64,000 nucleotides of DNA from Parus major (lineage: Eukaryota; Chordata; Aves; Passeriformes; Paridae). The position numbers were made by a program, and so were the translations under genes. Under the pieces are notes generated by a model. That model did not search any database and had not been told where the DNA came from. It was given only the letters and a program-made list of their open reading frames with translations. The DNA lies in assembly GCF_001522545.3 (NCBI RefSeq), contig NC_031769.1, positions 76,131,216 to 76,195,215 on the forward strand. Direction: 5' to 3'. Of the stretch, positions 23,921 through 37,033 are shown in pieces (position 1 is the first letter of the stretch; each line of letters starts with the position of its first letter).

Positions 23921-26900
23921 TTTCTTAAGTACTCAGTAATTAGTGTTTCCTAGCAACTTATGGGAAAAAGAAATCCCTAAGTAAAAAGGAACAAAAGGAA
24001 AGAAACCTAACCCGCAGTACTCTCAGACCTTGAGAGTGACTAAATTTCTCCTGGATCACCAGGTACTTCTTCCAGCTCTCTACACTTCCAATTTCATATG
24101 TGAGCATTTTAATGAGCTCTTTGTTCATTTCTGTAAGCCTCATGGCACATTTGCTTGATGTTATTTTGCTCAGGATGAACCATTCTTGAGTTTAGAGGAG
24201 GTGATTCTTGAAAACCCATTGATTCTCCCAGACACCTCTTTTCTTTACAGATTTATACCATGAAATTCTCCAAAGAGGCCTAAATTGACTTGTACAAAGC
24301 TTAAGGCTGTGATCCTGCTTTTTCACCTTTGTTTTCCACTCCTATCTCCCCAACCTATCCCAGGATTTTGAACTCCACCCTCTTAAACATTGCAGCCAAG
24401 ACTGCCCCAACCAAATTTGACTTCCCACCAAAACTCTCTACTTTTTAAAAATCAAGTTCAGAAGAGCATTTTTTACCATCTGATCCATAATAATCTGTGC
24501 CAGGATGTTGTCCTTGACGTATCCACTGCAAGAATACCCATTTTGGCCTGCCCACTAATAATGAATTCTTAAGTGGCTCATCATCGAATCTTAGGTAGAT
24601 CTCCATAAATTCCTGTTGTTCTTCCCAAAAGGGTGACTGCCCATTTTCACTTTTTGTGTTCTTTCTAAAAAATGTTACATCTACTCAGTGTAGTGTTCCA
24701 GTTGTGTGACCTATCCCACCACATCTCTTTCCCCTCAAAGCCAACATAGCATGCAGATCTCAATTTCCTCCTATTTGTTCCCCACACTGTATGCCTTACC
24801 TTGTGGTACTACTACTACTACTGCAGTGCTACTTCAATTGAAATTAATTTGTAGATGTAACAATAATATTGGTGACAGAGAAGCATCAATAGGAAATTAT
24901 ATTCAATCTGTTGAAGCAACCCGTTTATACCTAAACACTGAGGGAAGCAGGTTTATTGTTATTTTTCACTTGGTTGGTTTGTTTTTTTTTTTCCTAGAAT
25001 AGAGCAGGATATTATTTTGTGGATCTGTGAATGACCATTTGTGAGAAGTCCTTGTCTTTTTTCTCAGCACCGTGAGAAAAAAAAGGCTCTTTTTACCTCT
25101 TAGCCCTCCACGAGAAGAAAGAATTCATCAAAGGAATGATTGGATTCATGTCTTTAGAGGAAAGGAGGTCAATTTTAGCAAAAGTGATTGCAAAGAGGGA
25201 ATATTTTTTTCATAAAATTCTGAAAGGTTTTTTTACCTCCAGAATTTTCCACATTTTGCAAGAATTTATCCAGAACAGTTTGAAATCTCAATATCTGAAG
25301 GATAAAAAGGAAACAAATTCATTTTTACAAATTAATATATATCAAAGCCAAATGAGACATGAAATTTTAACAATTCAAAATAAGCTTTACTTCCTCAGTG
25401 TTTTTTTCAAGACTTCATATTTATGTATGTCTGGATAAGACCAGTTTTAGTAAATCAGTCATTTGCTCAGAACATTTTTTTTTAATGAGTTAATTTCATC
25501 TGCTTTTTTTTCCCTATTTATTTCTATTTTCTTTGCACTTAATTTCCATGTCAAAATTCTAAAATATGTGCATTTATAGAAAATATTTATTCATTATTAA
25601 AATGAATTAATTTGAGGAATATTTCATGTTTCCTATCACTTGTTACTTTTTTTCTCTCTGTCATTATATTAGAATCATTTATACATCCTATGCAGCTGTC
25701 TTTGTCAAAAAAGTTTGCTTTATTTTGTTGGTTAAAATTATGCAGATTTAAACCAGTAGTTTATTATGCATTAGCAAGAGAAATAATAGATGCAGGGTTT
25801 TTTTTCTGTCCAAACATAATTGGAATGCCTTACTGCAATGCTGAAGAAATTGACTGTAAAATGCCACAGTTAAACCTTGTTTATTTGGCAAAACATCGCA
25901 CATCTGAGACCTTCTCTTAAAATCCATATATTTTGAGTATGACAAAAAAGTTTTGACAGATTACTCAACCATTTATTCTATGACACATCCACCACCTTCT
26001 TGTCCTTGCTTCCTCTCTTTGTAGAGTTTAATGTTCTCTGGCATGCCTAGCATAAATTTCCAGTCATTAGGGGCAAAAGCTGATTATTTATTCTTACCTG
26101 CAAAGTATCATATCAACCTGAATACTGAGAAAGGATATGATTTGGAAACTTTATTTGGACTACAAAAGTTTTACTCTGTACATTTGTTTGGAGCTGACAG
26201 AGCTATGCAGGTGTACAGTACAATACAGCCAAGTTAGGGCTGAAAGAAAAATGTAAAATGAAATTTTTCATTTCTCAAAGTGGAACATATTTTGTACAGA
26301 TATATTTCTGTGGACTCCTGTCAAATATAAAAACCAAAAACTGTGTATCTAGTATTCTTCTTTCTCCTTCAGAAAACCAGCAAGCTGAGTACTAGAAATA
26401 CTTTTCCTTTCTTTACAAAAACATGTCAAGGCTTATGGCTCATTATTGCCAATATGATAATGCTGTAAAAACAATATGACATACAGTAAGAAACCACACT
26501 TCACCTCTCGAATATCCACATATTCCTATCAACACCTATGTCTTTATACAGCTACAATATGCTTATGAATCTTCTGGATTAACATTTAAGATATTGACTA
26601 TTCAATTACATCCCTAATCAAAAGTATCTTTTTAACTTACCTAATATACAGTCCATGGGTTTATATTAACCATCATTTCTTTATTGCATTACCACTTCAA
26701 TTCTCAGTATTAATTCTGACAGTATGCTATCTTAAAGAAACACTACAGAGAAAACAAATAGCAAGCTTTTCAGTCTTAAATCAGAACTGTTTTTCTTCAG
26801 CTATCCAATTAATCTTGACTAGTGCAACACATTGCTAATGACAACTTTATTTACATTTCCTTGAATTTAGAAAGCTTCTGATTTAAATAAAGGCAATTTG

Positions 26901-29004
26901 GCTGATGCTGTAAAACATAATTCTGTGCATCATTTACAGTACTGTTCTGTGGGTTATTTCTGTTCACAGAAGCACAACTTATGAGTGTATATTAAGATTT
27001 AGTTTCTTCATTAGCTTCTCATTACTGTTTGCTCCCAGTTCCCAACTTTGTTATTCCATATGCCATCCTTACAATCTATTACTTGCTCTGAGTTTGTCTA
27101 ACAGCATGCTTCCAATAATGAAGGTGGAATTTACCTCAACAATCAAGGTAAGAAATTCTGTTTCAGCTGTGGCACTCTGGTAAGATTATTGTTGTGGTAA
27201 TAATTTCTATTTTTGTCTCTGGTGATATTTCCTACCACTGAGTTATAGGTGCCATACTAGTATCAGGTTTCTTTTCTCTAGATAACTAGTAACAATGTAG
27301 TGGTTTGCAACATTTCCCAGATTACATCATTATTTTTTTAATAAATAATTCTAAGTTAGTTGGCTTTGAAAAATGTAGGCCACTATAATGCTATGCACAT
27401 TTTCTTCATGTGCAGAATCAGTATTAAATAATAGTGTGAGCTATATTGTTAATACAATGATGAATTTACTCTTTTGAAAAATTGCGTTGGACATTTTCAT
27501 AAAATTTAGAGAATAGTTAGAATTGCAGAACACCTTGTTCTAACTTGGCAGAAAATAAATGGTCTCCTGAGAAAATTTTTCATTCATGGAAGGCCTAATT
27601 TTCCTTGATTCTTCAGATCTCTTGTAGGTAATATCACTGAAAAATTTTAAAAGTCTTGCATGAAAGAATGAAGTATGGATTTGCTTTAATATTTTCACTT
27701 CAGAGATCAGAGTTTATGAAATTCCTTCTCCTTTCCAAGAAGGAAGAAAGGGGATGGAAAGATGTGCAGTCAAAACACATGTAAATGAATGTTTGCAAAA
27801 TCCATGGTATTTACAATAAACTGCATAACAAAAGATTACTGGCTGAAAGTAATGTAGTCTGGTTTTATCCCTTCTTTGTTTCTGTCTTTATAGATTTTGT
27901 ATTGCAGCTTGTATTATTAAGAATACATTTTCTCTTCATTTAAGTGAAGCAATTTAAATCTAATATATACACACAATTCCTCCTTCCAAAATGCATAATC
28001 AGGATAATGCTAGAATTGCTATCCATAATAATTAAAGATCAAGTTGGCTTGGCAATAGTTCAAACATATCAACTCAATGAGAGAGAAAATCAGATTCAGT
28101 GAGGCTGGCCAGGGTGAGATAAGGTCCTTAGTGCTGAGTTTGGTGCAAAAACCCCACAAAAAAACCAAAAACCAAAAAAACAAAAAACAAAAACAGGGAT
28201 AAATACACAACCCCCAAAAAGCATGTGAACACAAATGAAAAAAAAATGTCAGTCCCTAGAGATCCTGATAATTATTAAAAAGTAATACATAAACCTGTTG
28301 TAATAAGATTAAAAATCTGATAAAAAATTACCTTTTGTGCTTTCTAGGGACTTCTCATTGATTTAATGAATGTCTTTGCCACCCAAACAGTATATATATA
28401 ACACATTGGAGTTTCAGCTTTCTCACTGCACTCAAGATAAAAAATATAGCGAAGACTATAGTCTGGCAGTTTTCAAAGAATACATTTGCTATCATATACA
28501 TAGGGCATATTTTTTGATATGAATTTAATTTCTTTCTTACCTGTTATGCATATAGAAAAATTTCCCTTCAGCAAGACCCTGAAAGAAACCTTTAATCTGA
28601 ATACCAAAAAATAATGGTCTTAGATGAATCCAGGATGATGTTTAATGGCCCTGATGTTTTATCACATAATAATGAAATTATTTTATGTTTTGCAGTGGTA
28701 AAAACTATATTAAAAGACATTGCAAATAGCATTTTTAAACCCTACAATATTCAAGGAAAGGAAATGGCATTCTCCTTTATGTTGTTCTGCCATTTTCAGA
28801 GGCAATTAAAATCCATGTATGTGGGAAACAAAAGACAAAAATAAATTGTTTCTTCTTTTTTTAAGAAGGGAAAGCATTATTTTGTCTTCACCTGTTCTTT
28901 CTTAACACATTTATTTTTCTTCTAAAAGCTTCAAATCATTGTCTCAAGTACCTAATATTTCATTGCACTTCAGATTACTTTATACATTTTCTTCTTTCTG
29001 AAAA
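23921..29004. other. Non-coding sequence, no gene seen
   Basis: Five kilobases of AT-rich sequence. Frames of about 100 codons at 24706-25002, 25136-25438 and 25612-25920 have no recognisable domain and ordinary AT-rich composition. A (TAC)5 run lies at 24806-24822. Confidence 0.6.
28148..28197. repeat. A/C-rich low-complexity tract
   Basis: Runs of A broken by CC or C (AAAACCAAAAACC-like). The minus strand gives the aromatic-rich false frame at 28019-28234. Confidence 0.85.
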
Positions 29005-29355
29005 TCAGAATGGTTTAGGTTGGGAGAAATTGTGAAGATCAGCTAGTCCCAGCTTTCCTACCAGGGGCAGGAACACCTTCCACTAGACCAGGTTGCTCAG
29101 AGCTTCATTCAGCCTTGCCTTAAACAGTTCCAGCAGTAAGGCAACCACATCTTCTCTGGGAAACTTCTTTCAGTGCCTCACCGTAATTAATTTATTATTT
29201 TCAGTGCCTTCACAGTAATTTTTTCTTAATATCCAGTCTAAATCTACCCTATTTCAGTTCAAAACCATTCCTCCTTGTCCTATCACTGCATGACCTCCCT
29301 GTATGTCCCCTTTTGGTACTGAAAGTCTGCAATTATGTCTCCAAAAGTGCAGAAT
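29005..29355 (-). mobile_element. CR1 LINE 3' end, minus strand
   Basis: The plus strand shows complements of the CR1 3' UTR in order: 'aatggtttaggttggg', 'gggcaggaacaccttcc', 'ctagaccaggttgctcagag', 'agcagtaaggcaaccacatc', 'tctaaatctaccc', 'cctccttgtcctatcactgc', 'ggtactgaaagtctgcaat'. A 31-bp-period internal duplication (CAGTGCC.TCAC at 29171 and 29202) lies within it and is private to this copy. The 5' part is truncated. Confidence 0.9.
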
Positions 29356-31898
29356 GAATTATCAAGAAAATGTTAACATTCTGACACAAACTTTTGGTAA
29401 CATTTGTAGCTCACAGTTCATTGGCATATTCCAAGAAGCCCAAGGAAAAGACTTAATACTTTTCTGTATCTAGGCCTGCCAGATAACAGGTTGCATAATA
29501 TGGAACAACCTGGATACTGATCAAGTTGTCAGTCCTCCAATGCTCTAAAAAAGAATAAAACTTAGGACTTCCATAGCAGACACCCAAAGTGCCATCATTT
29601 CAACTCTCCTGACAGGAAAAATACAGCATTGCAATTTTCTGACCTGAAAATGAGTAAGATATTTTGTGTAAAAATATAATCCAAACAGATTATTCTTGGC
29701 TAACTTTCCCTGAGATGCTGTAGCTGTATTTCTGCTATGAGAGACATTTGTGAAAAAAGGTGGTGAAAAACAGAGCAGTTAAGTTTTAACATGCGAAACT
29801 TATGTGTAACAGGGAAATCCTTGAATGACCTATAAAACTGTCAGCATTAGCCTACCTTATCCTCTTTTAAGAGTCAAGGACATGACCCATAAACCACAAG
29901 AAATTGAACAAATGACGCCTTTCTTCTTAAACAACTGGTGCTATTTTAAAAATATGAGTAAGGCTAGGTCTCACCTGATATTCTTGTCTGCCTGGTTTTA
30001 CTTCTTCAGTTGAGCTTCATGGAAATTGAAAAATCATCTCTAAAGGTAAAATATGGCATAATCTGCACAAAGGAACTTTCTTCCTGATTAACCCAGTTAA
30101 TGAATGCCTTGTATTTTGTTAGCCTGTTTATACCTTTACAATAATTAAACTTTTCTGCCCTACCTATAGTTGGTTTTGCTGTTATACTAGAACGGTACCC
30201 TTTGCCCTTTCAATGTAAACTGCACTGCACATGCACTATTTGAATATAGCATTTTGCCTATTTCCCTTCTGTATTTTTGTGTGAAATGAGTTACTATAAG
30301 AACAACTACCACATTTGGTGTTACTTAAAGGTAAAGGAAATAGTCTTATATTACAGCTTATAAAGAGGAAAACATTCCTGCTTTCTCTTTATTTTTGAGA
30401 AGGACAGATTTTTGGAAAACAATTGACATAGTGTTTCGAGCTCCAAATATTCATTAAAATTTAAATAATTCTGTTCAATTTAGTCTCTCAATATAAATTA
30501 ATTTCCAGCTTTTGCACAACTAGTTATCCTAGGAGGCCTGTCCTCAGCAGCTGAGGCTGGCCTCACCCTTACAGAGATGTGATGTGAGGTTTGAGACACC
30601 TTGTCCATTAGCACCTTGCAGAAGTGCATTTAGTATAACCATAGGGGGAAGAGAAATGACATATTTTGAGATTTTGCTTGTTCCTGCTCTTAAAACCATT
30701 TCCAAAGGGAATGTAAAAGTCAGTGCATATGGCACAAATGTAATTCTGGACAGAGGTTGCATATGAATTACAGCTCAGAGACAACATCACCATCTGTCCA
30801 AAAAGTCCTTTCTGATCTCCTTGCTCAAAATGCAAGAGAATCAGAGAAGGCATGTGACATCATGGGAGAACAAGAGCAAAGCAGCTGGCTCTCCATTGTA
30901 ATAAAAAATGAAGTTAAAAAAAGGTGTTTGATAAGCCCTCCAGTCTAATCTTATTATTCCTTGATGGTCTATCGCTTAGTCTTTGACTGTATTTCTTAAC
31001 AATCTATAATGACTATAAAGCTTTTTTTATGGTGAGAAATTCTGGCTCAACCTAAAGCTTTGCATTAGAACGTCTTATTACACAAAAAAATGACAATGCA
31101 GTCAATGAGCTGCTGATACATTAACACATCATTATTTGTCAAAAATTGCCAATTGCAATTTCTTGAACTAAAACAGTTTTTTGATAAATATTATTTCAGT
31201 CTAGGAGTGAACTATTTGGTTCTTGAATACACTTCGTACAAAATATTGTTTAATTTATTGGAAATTTAACAATACAACTAGAAGTAAAAAATATTTGGTC
31301 CTGTTTCTTCCTTAAATAGATTGTTTCTATGTTTCTATTAGTATTTGGTTATCTTAAACATTTAGGGTAAAAGTACAATTTTTATTGCTACATTTTGGTT
31401 GACAACAAATATGGACAAGAGTTTAAGTACGTTTTAGACTATTTTCTTAGCAAAGTATGAAAAACATCTTCTGTATTTCCAAACTGAAATTTTAAGTAGA
31501 AAATAAATTCCTACACCTTCATATTCCATAAAATTTTTTAATCAGTTTGCCAATGTAGTGAAAACTCCTGAGAGAGTACATCACAGCAAGGCCAATGCAA
31601 ATCAAATAAAACTACAGTTATAAATTAGATGCAACAAATGCAGCTGCATTATATTTAATGTAACAGAGGAATTGAAGTAGATGGAAAACAAAATAAATGG
31701 TCACTTAACCTGAAATTTACAATTCAGTATCACTCCTCCATATAAACATCCCTTTCAAATGAAATTGCCCATTCAGGAAGTAAGGGAGGATACTTGGTAA
31801 TTTTTTGTGTTTACATTCAAGAGCTTGAAGGATCAGCTATTTATTGGAAAAAGGTCACTTTAAGACCTTCAAGTGGGAGTAGAAGCATAGTAAGTAAG

Positions 31899-31936
31899 AA
31901 AAAAAAAAAAAAAGAAAAAAAAAGAAAAAAAAAAAT
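31899..31936. repeat. A-rich tract
   Basis: Three long A runs separated by single G residues. No LINE or SINE body precedes it on the plus strand, so it is not evidently a retroposon tail. Confidence 0.9.
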
Positions 31937-33060
31937 CTAAAGATTATAAAGCACTGGAAAAGTGGGTGAATGTGACAGTTATAAAGTAATATTTCATGAC
32001 ATGTGAGATTTTATATTGACTGGGCTCCTGAATCTTATGCTAACCAAGCAAAGTTGAAAACACCCTTGCAGAGAAAACCAATTTCTTAAACTAAAATCAA
32101 ATACTTGGAGACTACCCTTTCATCCCTACAAAGCTTCTGGAATTGATACTATTCTGAATTCTGAATTATTAAAGGGTTTGGGAAAAGCTGATATGTTGTG
32201 TTGCTATAAAGAACTCCCTGAACTATGAGGATCTGTGGCCTGATTTGGCAGTGCAAGGAGCAGACCTGAAGCTGTAGGAGAACAGATGTATGTGCTGGTT
32301 CAGTGCTTGTTAAGGAAGCAGTGCCCTAACAAAAAGACACTGGAAAATGTGACCGAATATTGCATCTCCTTGAAAATATTACTGAAAGAAGATACACATG
32401 CTGGAAAGACACAAAGTTCAAATACTGCAAAATATGAAGAACATTTCAGTACTAAATATCCATCTTCCTTTCTATTGGGAAGTAATCAGCTAGTGGTACA
32501 CATACCTGTTTTCAGCAGTGTTATCGGAGGATGCACAATAAAACTCTTGACATACTCAGAGAAGTCAAAGAGAAATACAGTGTGTTTTCTTGTAAACTAA
32601 TCCAGGAGCAAGGTAAAATTCTTTCTTCTGCCAGTGAGCAAGTGTGTGAGTATGGACACATAGCATTCATTCCTCCATTGTATCCATTCCACTCTTACTG
32701 TCTTATGAACAAAGAATGACAACTCTCATTATAAGTCTTGTAAAAGGTTTTTATTCATAGACCTCAGTGCGCTTTAAAAAAGGAGATAAAATTCAGTAAT
32801 TTTGGTACAAGATGAAAGATTCAGAAAAAGTTCCACTTAACACTAAATAATTCTGATTTAAATTCAAATGTGTTATCCAACAAGCATGAAATATATCTGA
32901 ACACTGGATAGCATACAGGATTCTTATTCTTGATGAGACTTCTGAATGGAAATTAATATAATCAAGAATAGAAAACCAAAACAAATAAATTAAGCAGCTA
33001 AAAACTCAAACTGGCAGTAGTTTCTTGCCATATGCTGTGTCAAAACTTGATGGTTAAACA

Positions 33061-33255
33061 TGCAAAGACATCAGGTCATTGCCTGAAAATAAGAACCTGG
33101 GCCTCAGTTGACCAACTGTGTTGCCAGCATGTATGAATGATTTACACTACTGGAAATGCAGAGCACTCTGCGGAATAACAGCGTGTGACATTCTATTACA
33201 AAGCTAATGTTGAATTAGCTGCCTGGAACTTGACTGGTGAATGAAATATGCTTAT
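33061..33255. other. Candidate conserved non-coding element (composition only)
   Basis: A block of balanced base composition and high complexity inside AT-rich DNA, containing homeodomain-like TAAT/ATTA cores and 'gaatgatttacac' and 'gaattagctgcctgg' words. It has no long frame and no repeat match. The call rests on texture alone; conservation cannot be judged from one sequence. Confidence 0.15.
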
Positions 33256-35556
33256 ACATTTAGCATTAACCCAACATAAAAATATTGTAGAATCTTAGCC
33301 AAGAAGGTGGTATTGTTATTATAAAACCATTTTGCTTTAAAACAAATTGAGGCCATAGAAGGTAATCTTAATGTCAAGTATTTTTACATTCTTACAGTTA
33401 AACTAACCTTAACTGTATAAAGCATACATACACCAGAAATGCATTTTAAAAATAATTATATAATTTTATTTTATTTAATTCCTGTGTGAGGAATTTGATT
33501 GGATTACAGATGTAATACATATTTGCAGAATTATTTTTTCTATATTCTAAAATAAAATGTTTTTATAAATTGCAAAATAAATCTTAAAATATAAAATCTC
33601 AATTTCTGTTATGCTTTTACGTATTTCTTAACTTCTCCTACTTGGTTTTATCTTTTTTTTGGGGGGGTGGGGTGTTTTCCCACCAAGTTTCATAGGTCAC
33701 CTTGTTCATTCCCTCAGTTGCAAAGATATACACATATATATATTTTTCTGTTCCAAGAGATATGCAATTAACCTGTTCTACAAGATTTTTACATTGAACT
33801 CAATTAAAAATTAAGTTAAAAATACTTAAATTTAAAACTCTATACATAATTATATATCTTCACTGAACTTAGAAAAAAATCTAAAACAAACAAACACAAA
33901 AAAAACCCCAAACCAAAAATCAGCAAAGAGACAAACCACCAGAAATATCGAAATTAAAAAATACTCTTAAGAATTTTCCTAATTTTTTTCAGACAAAGCT
34001 AATTTAAATTGTTTAATTAACTAAGAATAGATTTACTGCATTACCTTATCTGAAATGTTTGAGGTTCAGCAGTCTCTAAAATGTGACCCTCTTGGAAAAA
34101 CTCCATAGGATATCAAATCTTCAGATATATCTCTACACTTTGAAAGGATTCCAAACCCTCAGGTATGATCCTGGCTGAAGGATTAAAATTTAATCAGGAT
34201 GATAGCTATCATGAGACACACTGTGTACCTGGTTCATAGCCACAAAAGAAAACTTGCATTGCAGGCACAATCAGATCTTGCTCCTCATGTTGGACTACAG
34301 CTCCTGCTACTGCAAAACTTTGAGAAAAAAAGTGAATTACAAAATAAATAAATCAACAGAAATTCAACCCATATGAAATGCTTAATTGGGAACAGCTGGC
34401 ATTTTTATCATCCTTTCCATCCTGCTGCTAGTTATTTATGAAATATAATGATGAATTATTATGCTTCTCACTATATTTTCATACATGAATCTCTTTTGAG
34501 CTGTCTTCTAAAATAAGTGCACTTCCCACAAAAATTAAATATCTCTGTTTTTAAATTCCATCAGTAATAGTGATGTCAAAGATGTCTTATAGGAAAATAA
34601 ATATCAAAATTAAAACTGAATTGTCAATTTATGATATAGTGATATTTTCTCCATAATTTAGGAAAAAGAAATAATTAATTGAAATGAAATTAGTTAATTA
34701 TGTTATCCAAAAACTCTTACTCAAAATGTTGATTAGAACTCTAGAAAACTGCCAAAGGTAGTAAGAAAATAAGTAAATAATTGCATACGTTCTCAGAGCT
34801 TTAGAAGGGACCATCAGGGAATTTAAAGCTTGAGATATTAAGATCAGTTAATGCATAGATGAATCCTAGAGATTTTGTTTTGGTTTTTTTTTTTTTCCTA
34901 TGGAGGTGAAGTAGTTTTTACCATTTAAGAACAAAAGTGCTATTCTGTCAGATTTTGGCAGAAAATTATCTTCCTGCCTGGAAACTGGGTGAGAGAAATA
35001 TCACAAGTGGCATCATCCCTACAACCAATTTTGTCTCCCATCCCCACTGCATGTTTCAAAGAGTATGAAAATCAACTTTGCACAGATATGGGAAGAACAA
35101 AGTCTCAAGGAAAGGACTAAACTTAAGGAGAAGTAAGATAGACAACCTGCCAGTTGGTGAATCAGTGAGAAAACAAAGAAAATGGAAAGTAAAACTTCAT
35201 ATCTCTGCTCTCCACAGCAGAGCTAAATGAGCACATAACCATGTTGCCCAGTAGCTCTGCTGTTACTTGCAATAGACCATGTTTTATCATATGCTTCCAG
35301 TGACATCTGGGCTGGGCTGAGTCTTCCAGAAGGGTTCTTATAGACCATAACTTGTCTAATAATGAGTTTTTCAATATTTATCTGAGTGAATAAAGTCACT
35401 GTACTGTCGCCTTGAGAATTAAGCCTTCTGATCTTGTTTTCTTAGTTTCTAGCTACTTTCTCAGGAAAGTAACCATAAACATAGATGTTTATACATTCCA
35501 TTAAAGAAATGTCTTTTGATGGACATTTCTCATGACCAGTGTGGTTGGGAAGGTGA

Positions 35557-35561
35557 TAACC
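35557..35561. repeat. Target-site duplication, left copy (TAACC)
   Basis: Directly precedes the LTR start TGTCATGG and is repeated exactly at 37029-37033. Confidence 0.88.
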
Positions 35562-37028
35562 TGTCATGGTTTACCTCTAAGGTGGTTTTGAGAGCTAAGG
35601 AAGTTGAAGCTGCTGGTGACTGATGGGAGTCTTTCTTCCTGACCAATTATCTATTATTTTCTATCCTGACCAATTTCTAAGAACTGACAGCAGTTTTGAC
35701 CATTAAAAAGTGAAGTCAACTTGTGAACACCACCTTAAGATGTACAGTCAAAGCTCTCTTGTCCTCTGTTTCCTGGCTGTGAAAGGTAACAGAGCTCCAG
35801 ATGGCCTCCCGTTCACCTCCCCAGCCCATGTGGCCCGGTGGGGGCTGGGCTGGGCCCAGCGGCTCCCAGCTCCCGGCTGGGAGATGGGGCCTGCGGGGCT
35901 TGCCCCGGGCTCTGGCTGGGCCAGGCCGGTCCCTGGCTCTGCTGCAGTTTTTTTTGCTGTGACTGAATTCACCAGAGACTGTCAAGTGAAGAAAGAAAAA
36001 AAAAAGCTCTTGACCTGCGGCAGGCTGAGACAGTGACCACACTCTCCAGAGCAGCCATAAAGAATCTTCCATTGCAGACAGCTCCAGCTGCTGCTCCGGC
36101 AGAGATCACAGAACCATCTACAAAACCTGGGCAAGATTTCAACCTTTTCATTACCCAGAGGAGACCTGCAGATTAATCCTTTTATCCAGAGAGAGAAAAA
36201 GAGAGTAATCAACATATAAAGAGAGTTTATAAACCATCAGAGACAGTAAAGAAAAGAATTAAGCTTCAGAAGAGGTAGAGAATAAGGAGATGCTTTATAA
36301 GCTGAAATATCTTTCTGTTAAAGCTATGGAGATGGACAATAGTGTTTTGAAAAGACTCCTTTAATTCATGACAGAGTATATTGGGAGGAATAGAGTGTTC
36401 AAAGTGTAGATTTTGAGCAAAAGAGAGAGTAATTGTGATACAGTGAGGTGCTGGAACAGAGTGAAGCAAACATTTGAGCCCTTGAGGACAATGAGAAAAC
36501 TGTTTTCCAGTGAAGCTTACAGAAACAGATGAAGAGGACTTTTGCCTTTGAATAACTCATCCTTAAAATTACATCCCTAGACTCATGGCCCATTACACAC
36601 CTCAGAGTGATGTGAAATGGAAGGAGTGAACTCTGATGACAGGATTTCCGGGCAGCTGGCATCAGAAAAATAGAAAGCTGTAACAGAAATAGTTTTCTTA
36701 TAAGAAACTCCATAGATTAGCAGAAGAAGACTTCTGTTTCTCTACAAAGGCTGATGAAAAGACTCTAGCAGGAATTGGGACTGTTTTAACCACCAAAGTT
36801 CTACAGTTTTTTTTTGTCTCTATGTTGTCATGTGTACAAAAGAATGGTCAGGTAGTGGGGGATAAAAGAGTTTTCTGGAAGTTTATTCTGGTGTTTTTAT
36901 TCTTGTAGTTTTGTTAATAAACTTTCTTTATTCCTTTTAAGTTTTAAGCCTGTTTTGCTCTTGTTCTAATCCATATCTCACAACAAGAAATAAGTAATTT
37001 TTTTAGTTACTGCTTTAAAACCACGACA
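35562..37028 (+). mobile_element. Solo LTR, about 1.47 kb, ERVL-like
   Basis: Begins TGTCATGGTTT and ends AAACCACGACA, so the 11-base termini are inverted complements with one mismatch. Exact 5-bp TAACC duplications flank it, and 5-bp duplications fit ERVL-type or gammaretroviral integration. An AATAAA at 36916-36921, about 107 bases before the end, supports plus orientation. A GC-rich block at about 35815-35950 lies in the first third. There are no internal retroviral genes, so this is a solo LTR. The frames at 35710-36072, 36399-36713 and similar are not genes. Length and wording resemble the long LTRs of passerine ERVL families, from memory. Confidence 0.9.
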
Positions 37029-37033
37029 TAACC
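37029..37033. repeat. Target-site duplication, right copy (TAACC)
   Basis: Exact repeat of 35557-35561. Confidence 0.88.

Larger units (their letters stand above)
29356..35556. other. Non-coding AT-rich sequence, no gene seen
   Basis: Six kilobases without a supportable gene. The frame at 32286-32600 (104 codons) is unrecognised. An A-rich tract at 31.9 kb and a possible conserved element near 33.1 kb are listed separately. Confidence 0.6.

Noticed and set aside
25136..25920. Two 100-102-codon plus-strand frames
   Set aside because: Phenylalanine/isoleucine/lysine-rich products typical of AT-rich DNA, with no domain or splice context.
35710..36072. Overlapping frames of 108 and 118 codons on both strands
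   Set aside because: They are caused by the GC-rich block of the 1.47-kb LTR, where stop codons are rare.
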